NCBI RefSeq assembly: GCF_000283155.1
Contig: NW_004454163.1
Location: 18,442,633-18,506,632, forward strand
Direction of reading: 5' to 3'
From: Ceratotherium simum simum
Taxonomy: Eukaryota > Chordata > Mammalia > Perissodactyla > Rhinocerotidae
DNA: 64,000 nucleotides
Shown: piece after piece, positions 58,268-64,000 of the stretch
Layout: every line of letters starts with the position of its first letter
How positions within the stretch are numbered: position 1 is the first letter of the stretch
Notes under the pieces: generated by a model
The model's input: only the letters and a program-made list of their open reading frames with translations
Told to the model about the DNA's origin: nothing
Databases searched by the model: none
Program-made: the position numbers and the translations under genes

Positions 58268-58520
58268 GGGCCAGCCCGGTGGCGCAAGCAGTTAAGTGCG
58301 TGTGCTCCCCTGCGGCGGCAGCCCAGGGTTCGCTGGCCCGGATCCCTGGCGCGCACCAACGCACAGCTTGTCAAGCCATGCTGTGGCAGCATCCCATATA
58401 AAGTAGAGGAAGATGGGCATGGATGTTAGCCCAGGGCCAGTCTTCTTCAGCAAAAAAAAAAAAAAAAAGAGGAGGATTGGCAGATGTTAGCTCAGGGCCA
58501 ATCTTGCTCACATTTAAAAA
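58268..58520 (+). mobile_element. ERE SINE, long-tail type
   Basis: GGGCCAGCCCGGTGGCGCAAG head, duplicated B-box neighbourhood, 'cttgtcaagccatgctgtggcagc', 'ataaagtagaggaagatgggcat', an internal 17-A run, 'gaggaggattggcagatgttagctcagggccaatc' and a terminal A tail. Duplication AAAAAGTAAGCTTCTCTA (about 58250-58267, 58521-58538). Confidence 0.95.
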
Positions 58521-58538
58521 AAAAAGTAAGCTTCTCTA

Positions 58539-58924
58539 AGAGCAAAAGGACTTTGGAATTATTAATTCGTAAAAATTTTTAAATTATTTAAAAATATTTA
58601 TTTCATCTGTAGGTCATCATTTAAAATGTCTTTTTTGGTAAATGTAATAGATAAATGATAAACACATGGATGTGGATCAAAAATTTTTTTTTGACTGATG
58701 AGGTATATGAACAAAGATCATTCTTCTCTGGCATAGAATCATTTGGGGCATCAGACATATACAAACAAATGCACACACATTTCCGAAGTTTTAAAAGAAA
58801 AAAGAAAGTTTTAAAAGAAAAAAACACCTTGTTATAAATGCACAGTGAGGAAGACAGATGGATGTTTTTTGCAGTGGCAGGAGAGGTGCTCCCAGGGGAC
58901 TTAGAGAAGGTGGATCCTGATGTT
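58539..58924. other. Unassigned, AT-rich, with a short tandem repeat
   Basis: AGTTTTAAAAGAAAAAA occurs twice at about 58789 and 58809. No gene seen. Confidence 0.5.
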
Positions 58925-59150
58925 TGGAGATGAGGGGGCGTGGTTAAGCTCGCTGGCTCTGAGGTCCACAGCAACGTGTGGACCACCCACCCCTTGCTGG
59001 CTCTGTGCCCCTGGGCAAGTTATGTCACCCCTCCCAGCCTCCGTTCCTTCCACTGTAAAAGGCGCCATGTCGACTAAATGAGACAAAGCGCAGAGAGGGT
59101 TTCATTTGTTGCCTGGCAAATAGTAATTGCTCAATTAATACATTAGCTAC
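58925..59150 (+). repeat. MIR SINE, sense
   Basis: 'gtggttaagctcgctggctctgagg', 'ctctgtgcccctgggcaagttatgtcacc', 'ttccttccactgtaaaaggcgcc' and 'tgcctggcaaatagtaattgctcaattaat'. Confidence 0.9.
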
Positions 59151-60229
59151 TGTTCTTTTAAAAGGGGATTTAGGGGCTGTGGAAGGCTCAAGGAGAAATT
59201 GTTTTGCAGACCTTTCAGGATAAGATTTAGGAGACAGGAATTACAAGCTAGTTGAATAGGGAGACATCTAGGATAGAAAAGAGAAGGGCATCTTCAGGAG
59301 GGGAAATTCTCAGCTACAGGGATCCTAAAGGCCGTAACGCCTCTCTTGCACTTCCTCTCTTTCGGGCTGTTCTAGATGTGGGTCTTTGGATTACAAAGGT
59401 CAGAAACCCATTCAACCTAGTGCAAATTAAAGGGAATTACTGTAAGGATACAGAGATATCAGGAATCCAAGAGAGGTATAGCAGAGCACCTGTGACTGAG
59501 AATCGGAAAGTTAGGAACTGCTCTAAACATCTACTCTAGACATCTCTCCCTCTCCCTCTCTCTTTCCCCCTCCACCCCTCTCCTCTACTGTCTCAGCTTG
59601 CTCTTGGCCCACTCAGGCCACAAGCCCCTGGCCGGACTGAGGAGGAATCACCAATGAGCAGAGGTCTCTCAGCCTTTTCCTGTAGATTCTTGCAAGAGGG
59701 AATCTGATTGGCTTAGTTCTTCTGCTGGAGCCAGAGCCTCTTAAGTCCAGGCCTAGCCAATGGCCTGGAGTCCCTTGGATCAGGTGTACATATACTCTGG
59801 GTCTAATAAGCCTGACTGCGCCTCCTGGGGTAAGGATGGCACAGTTTTTCTAGAGTGTAGCCTAGTAAACAATGAAACTTGTCTCTTGTAGAGATGTAGG
59901 GGTGTATCTTTGCCCAAGTCTTCATCATGGACATGGCGGTGCGTGGATGAGGAGCTCCTGCCACTGACCTGTGAGATCTAACCTTGAACTCCGAGGAACT
60001 TGAGGAATGCCCAAGTACTCATGGACTTCACTTAATGTTCTTTAATCTTGCAAGACAAGATCTGCTTGTGTTATGTGCCCTGGGAGACTTCAGGGCTTTG
60101 TTTAATGAATATTACAAACCCTTCCTGCTCTGCTGGAATGAAACAGCTTAACATTCATCATTTTGGCTACTTAGCTTTATAGCTTCTTTTGCCAGCTAGA
60201 TTATAAACATCTTGAAGGGAGAACTTCAA
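59151..60229. other. Unassigned; pyrimidine tract and repeat-like block
   Basis: 59543-59572 is all pyrimidine (30 nt), extended with one A to 59586. 59590-59890 resembles the unclassified repeat seen near 36.9 kb. A short L2-like scrap lies near 60195. No exon recognised. Confidence 0.45.
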
Positions 60230-60345
60230 GTTTGGAAATAATCTTAGCACTCATAAAGTCCAACCCTCCCATTTTACAGGTGTAGAAACTGAGGTCCAGA
60301 GACAGGAGATGTCACACAGCAGGACACAATCAGGTGGGACCTGGA
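60230..60345 (-). repeat. MIR SINE fragment, antisense
   Basis: 'ctcccattttacaggtgtagaaactgaggtccagagacagg' then 'gtcacacagcaggacacaatcagg'. Confidence 0.85.
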
Positions 60346-60819
60346 ACCTAGTTCACGCGCTTAGTTCCCCGTGGTGCCTTGCAATGCCTTATGCATCGCA
60401 TGTTCCCAATAAACATTTGTTCGTTGATTTCTTATTCAGCTTTTGCGTTTCTCAAGCTCATCATTCTCTACTGACGTCCCTTCCTCCACCACCGACTTTC
60501 ACCCTAGAGGATCACTTTACACCTGCCTTTTAGGTGTAGGTTTTGGGGGCTGTATGGTGGAAGCTGAGATGAGGCCTGGGTGAAATTCAACCTGGTTCTA
60601 TCAAGCCATTATCTCTCCAGGCCAACACCACAGTAACAGAGCGTAGACACTAGACCGGTAACTTCCTTCCTTCTGCAAGGTCGATGGACACCAAACTGAT
60701 GCTGATGAGCCCATTCTCTGGTTTCCACCTAAAGATGACTTCTGCAATGCCTCCCAGGTCAATGCTACAACATAGGGATTTAGGCCACTGCTGACCTCCT
60801 CCTGATGGGAAGTTACAAG
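60346..60819. other. Unassigned sequence
   Basis: A short L2-like end ('cccaataaacatttgttcgttg') lies near 60408. Otherwise no repeat or exon is recognised. Confidence 0.5.
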
Positions 60820-61060
60820 TGGATCTAGTCCCACTTTCCTCCCAGAAGCCTTCTCTGACCATTCCAGCCTACCAGGAAATTTTTGATCCCTTAAAATCAC
60901 CCTCACACAGTATAGCACTTCATCAGTTTCCCTATTATATCATGGCTGCCAGCCTGGTCTCCTTAGCTCCTGAAGGCAGGTAATTTTTCTCCCCTTGCAC
61001 TCTGGCAGGCTCCCACTGTCACCTAGAGAAGTCCTCAAAACATTTTCCATGTCTAATGCT
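60820..61060 (+). repeat. L2 fragment, sense
   Basis: 'cccagaagccttctctgaccattccagcc', 'agtatagcacttcatcagtttccctattat' and 'ctcctgaaggcaggtaatttttc' follow the L2 internal text. Confidence 0.75.
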
Positions 61061-61069
61061 TTGTTTTTA

Positions 61070-61460
61070 AGTTGGGCTTGCTTATAGGAACCAAGGCAGA
61101 ACATTGCCAGATGGCCAAACTGCAGAACCAGTCCAAACCAGAAAGGTCCAAGATGGCGACAGGGTGCCCTTGGCAAAAGCAACCGCGTGCAAAAGTGCCA
61201 CGTGCAAGGAGGGAAGATCTGCGCATGCCCCAAATGCCCCTGCCCGAGCAATGACGCAGAGACCCCTCCCCCTTCACATCCCATAAGAACCCTGGTCACC
61301 TTGCAGAGGTGTCTTAGAGCGTGAGCTCTCCTTCTCCGTATTCCTTGATCAACGAGTAGTTTCTGCTCTGCTATTCCGAACCCGGTCTCATTCTATTGGC
61401 ACGAGCGGCTCTGGGCAAAAGGACCCACTTGTGGGTCACTGGTCCCTTAGGGCTCAGTAA
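61070..61460 (+). mobile_element. Probable ERV LTR, sense
   Basis: A block of distinct composition with low apparent decay: an upstream CpG-containing U3-like part ('caagatggcgacagggtgcccttggc'), a promoter-like CACATCCCATAAGAACCC, then GAGCGTGAGCTCTCCTTCTCC, ATTCCTTGATCAACGAG and 'cgaacccggtctcattctattggcacgagcgg'. This order resembles U3-R-U5 of class I ERVs. The exact TG...CA ends and target duplication are not resolved and no internal retroviral sequence is adjacent. Confidence 0.4.
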
Positions 61461-62419
61461 CACCATCAGGCCTTCAATAAACATTTTGACTGATGGAGGA
61501 AAAGCTGGTAGGGAGAAGGAGAAAGAATGGGAAGAAAGGAGAAATAGTTCTTTTTGCTATATACTAGCAAGATACTTGCTACTATCTTAGGCAAGTGTGA
61601 ATTAGGGAAATCAACTGCTTAAAACAGAAAGAAACAGTCTGGCTTTTAATTTCTAGGCTATGCAGTGACAAGTCAGACAAAGTCAACTCTTGGCAACTCA
61701 AGTCTTCCACAATTAAACCAATGCAGTGTCATTTCACTAATTCTGCACCCAGCGGCTCCTCTGACCTAAGCCTGCAGGTTGGGCATAAGATCAACCACAA
61801 AGCAGAGAAGGAAGGACAACAGATGAGGGACAGAGTAAGCTCCAGGCCTCCCACCCTGGGAAATTTTAGGGACCCACAGTCTTCCTTCAAAGACCCCATT
61901 CCAGCCTAGAATCCCCATCATCAGAGGCCATTTCAGAGAGATGGCAATAAGAAGAGAAAAATGTTGGGGTTGGAGGGGAGAATGAAAAGACTATCTCATC
62001 ATAGTTAGTGAAGGTTTATTAGACTGGACGTAAAGCAGAAGCCAGGCTCTGAGTATATGGAGAGCAGGAGGTAAGTTTCGATGGGTGGGGAGAAGCAATG
62101 TGGGCCGGAGACACTGCCCAGAGAAGGCACCTTGGGTGGGGTAACACTATGTGGTCCTTGGGTAGCAGGGCGAGGAGGGGAAGAGCATAAGCACTGTTAG
62201 CTGGTGAGGATTTAGAAAGCTGGGCCAGCTGAATGTGAGAATTAGAACTGGGTGAAGGTTCCTTGAAGACAAACCTAACCTACTTCATATGAAGATGAGT
62301 CCCACCCCAGGAATCCTCCATGCAGCACCAGCTCTGCCGGCCTGACTCTGCAGAAAGAGAAGTTCAGGGATCATTCTCCTGGCCCAGAAAGACCCTGGGA
62401 GGAGGAAAGGAATCAGCTA
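61461..62419. other. Unassigned sequence
   Basis: No repeat or exon is recognised. Confidence 0.5.
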
Positions 62420-62600
62420 TCACCAAGCACTTGCTATGTGACAGAGCCAGTTTAAATGCATTATCACTATTGGTTCTCACAAGGCCAAGAAAGGTTGTTA
62501 AGCTGCCCAAGGTCACCTGTTCGGAGGCTAAGTAAGCTGCCCAAGGTCGCAGATCCAGGAAGTACCACACCTGGGATTCAAACCCAGGGGTCAGGCTCTG
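62420..62600 (-). repeat. MIR SINE, antisense, with internal duplication
   Basis: 'agcacttgctatgtgacagagcc', 'tgcattatcactattggttctcac', 'ctgggattcaaacccaggggtcagg'. The unit TAAGCTGCCCAAGGTC appears twice (62499-62514, 62531-62546), duplicating the central core. Confidence 0.85.
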
Positions 62601-63150
62601 CAGTCTGTGTTGCTCCCACTGGCCGTGTCACCCCAGGTGCACCCCTCAAACAGATGCATGTACTCTCCACCAAGGTTTTGCTTTCTGCACATTGCTCAGC
62701 CTCTCTCCACCTCCAGCGTGGATCCTCTCCTCACCTCTGGGATGTGATTTAAAGCAAAGGCAAAACCAAGACCTAGACAATTCCATTGTTGTTTTTTTGC
62801 AGGTGGCTGGCCTCTCGCACAATGTGCAAAACAGCACAAAAGGCAGGTAAGTGGGAATTTGCAGAGTGGATAGACTCTGGTACTATTATTTTATATTTTG
62901 TAAACCCAGGAAATCATCTAGATGTTAAAGCATAAAAATAACACACTGCTGAGTCAATGAACCATAAATGCTAAGAGCGACAAACCAGCGGGAAGAGTCA
63001 GGTGTGCTTAAATATGTTCCTTTGGCAGGGGGACTGGGCCTGCTACCCAGACAACTGGCTCCCAGTACCCATTCTGCCTCTTACCAGTGCATGACAGTGG
63101 GCCTGCTGCCTCCCTCTAGAAGGGAGGGGATGACACCTCCATGCCCTTTG
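62601..63150. other. Unassigned sequence
   Basis: No repeat or exon is recognised. Confidence 0.5.
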
Positions 63151-63153
63151 GTA

Positions 63154-63833
63154 CAGTCGTCCCCCTTATTTGTGGTTTCGCTTTCCGAGGTTTCAGTTAC
63201 CCACGGTCAACTGTGGTCTGAAAATATTAAATGGAAAATTCCAGAAATAAACAATTGATAAGTTTTAAATTGCACGGGTTCTGAGTAGCGTAATGAAATC
63301 TCGCACCGACCGGCTCCGACCCACCCGGGATGTGAATCCTCCCTTTGTCCAGCGTATCCACGCTGTACACACTACCTGCCTGTTAGCCACTTAGTAGCCC
63401 TGTCGGTTATCGAATCAACTGTGGCAATATCGCAGTTCTTGTGTTACAGTAACCCTTATCTTAATAATGGCCCCAAAGCACAAGAGTAGTGATGCTGGCA
63501 ATTCCGATATGCCAAAGAGAAGCTGTAAAGTGCTTCCTTTAGGTGAAAAGGTGAAAGTTCTCAACTTAATAAGGAAAGAAAAAAAATCATATGCAGAGGT
63601 TGCTAAGATCTATGGTAACTTTTATTACAGTGCATTGTTATAATTGTTCTATTTTATCCTTAGTTATTGTTGTTAATCTCTTGCTGTGCCTAACGTATGA
63701 ATTAAACTTTATCATAGGTGTGTATGTACAGGAAAAAACATAGAATATACAGGGTTCGGTACTGTCTGAGGTGTCAGGCATCCATGGGGGGGTGTTTCCT
63801 CCAGTATCCTCTGCGGGTAAGAGGGGACTACTG
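63154..63833 (+). mobile_element. Tigger-type DNA transposon, internally deleted
   Basis: Ends are inverted: CAGTCGTCCCCCTTATTTG at the left and, at the right, CAAATA-free but matching GGGTAAGAGGGGACTACTG. A TA dinucleotide lies outside each end (63152-63153, 63834-63835), the target duplication of Tc1/mariner-pogo elements. Left terminal text ('gtttcgctttccgaggtttcagttacccacgg') is Tigger-like. At 680 bp it lacks most of the about 2-kb autonomous body. Confidence 0.92.
63467..63643 (+). pseudogene. Tigger transposase N-terminal remnant
   Basis: An uninterrupted 58-codon frame from an ATG starts MAPKHKSSDAGNSDMPKRSC and continues KVLPLGEKVKVLNLIRKEKK, then SYAEVAKIYG, before passing out of homology and stopping at TAA 63641-63643. 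This is the pogo/CENP-B-like N-terminal helix-turn-helix that binds the transposon ends. The DDE catalytic domain is missing through the internal deletion. A short frame of this kind could yield only a DNA-binding peptide if ever transcribed, for which there is no evidence. Confidence 0.88.
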
Positions 63834-63835
63834 TA

Positions 63836-64000
63836 CAAGAATCAAATGAGCTGCCCTATAGGATGTGACTGTGATGGTGTTTTGCTTTCCTTCCCTGGTT
63901 TGGCTCATGCTGAGCCTCAAGCCTGGAAGACAGGCTCCCCACACAAAATGAAATCCCACCCATCCTTCAAGGCCCACTGCAAGCCTGACCTCCAGTGAGA
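63836..64000. other. Unassigned sequence to window end
   Basis: 'tttcaaggcccactgcaagcctgacctccagtgag' at the very end is L2-like and continues beyond the window. Confidence 0.45.

Noticed and set aside
58045..58401. 118-codon plus-strand frame
   Set aside because: Its second third onward is ERE SINE sequence, so it is a read-through frame and not a gene.
61072..61286. Two overlapping 60-codon plus-strand frames in a CpG-containing block
   Set aside because: They fall in the probable LTR and overlap minus-strand frames; the composition explains them.

Overview
The window is mammalian nuclear DNA, almost certainly from a perissodactyl and most likely an equid. The diagnostic evidence is eleven copies of a tRNA-derived SINE with a GGCCGGCCCCGTGGC-type head, which matches the equine repetitive element (ERE) family. 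Most copies have clear target-site duplications. Ancient mammal-wide repeats (MIR, L2, MER5, MaLR/MLT1-type LTRs, Tigger, old L1) fill much of the rest. There are no bacterial genes, operons, CRISPR arrays or rRNA genes. I could not identify one intact host protein-coding gene. The window reads as intergenic or deep-intronic sequence, and every recognisable coding remnant belongs to a transposable element.

Layout. 1-5.9 kb: mostly unassigned sequence with MIRs, one open 350-bp stretch flanked by splice-like sites (1643-1992), and a cluster of alternating purine/pyrimidine, poly-G and homopurine DNA (2149-2229). 5.9-11.4 kb: an ERE, then a long minus-strand L1 with a deleted ORF2, an inverted 5' tip, an RTE-type insertion with target duplications, an ERE and a pair of hairpin palindromes. 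11.4-18.7 kb: a degraded plus-strand endogenous retrovirus pol (the YIDD tetrad is still readable), then a MaLR LTR. 20.5-25.6 kb: two EREs, a minus-strand fragment of the same ERV pol family abutting a hAT/BED transposase relic, and a MaLR internal end plus LTR. 25.7-27.6 kb: plus-strand L1 ORF2 to 3' end with an ERE inside.

27.9-36.7 kb: MIRs, three MLT1-type LTRs, a composite ERE, a minus-strand L1 with a recognisable endonuclease-domain open frame, another MLT1-type LTR, L2 and MIR. 38-43 kb: a 5' L1 fragment with an adjoining antisense L1 piece, L2, an L1 3' end and a MaLR LTR. 45-55.5 kb: a minus-strand MaLR LTR, three EREs, MER5, MIRs, L2s, two L1 3' ends and an LTR that splits a MIR. 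57-64 kb: MIRs, an ERE, L2, a probable retroviral LTR, and a Tigger DNA transposon with TA target duplication and a 58-codon transposase remnant.

The components do not form a gene system; they are layers of insertion. Order of arrival can be read from nesting: L1, then RTE and ERE; MIR, then LTR; L1, then ERE. Family names below Repbase-superfamily level come from recognition of conserved text without a database search. Boundaries of old repeats are approximate to tens of bases.
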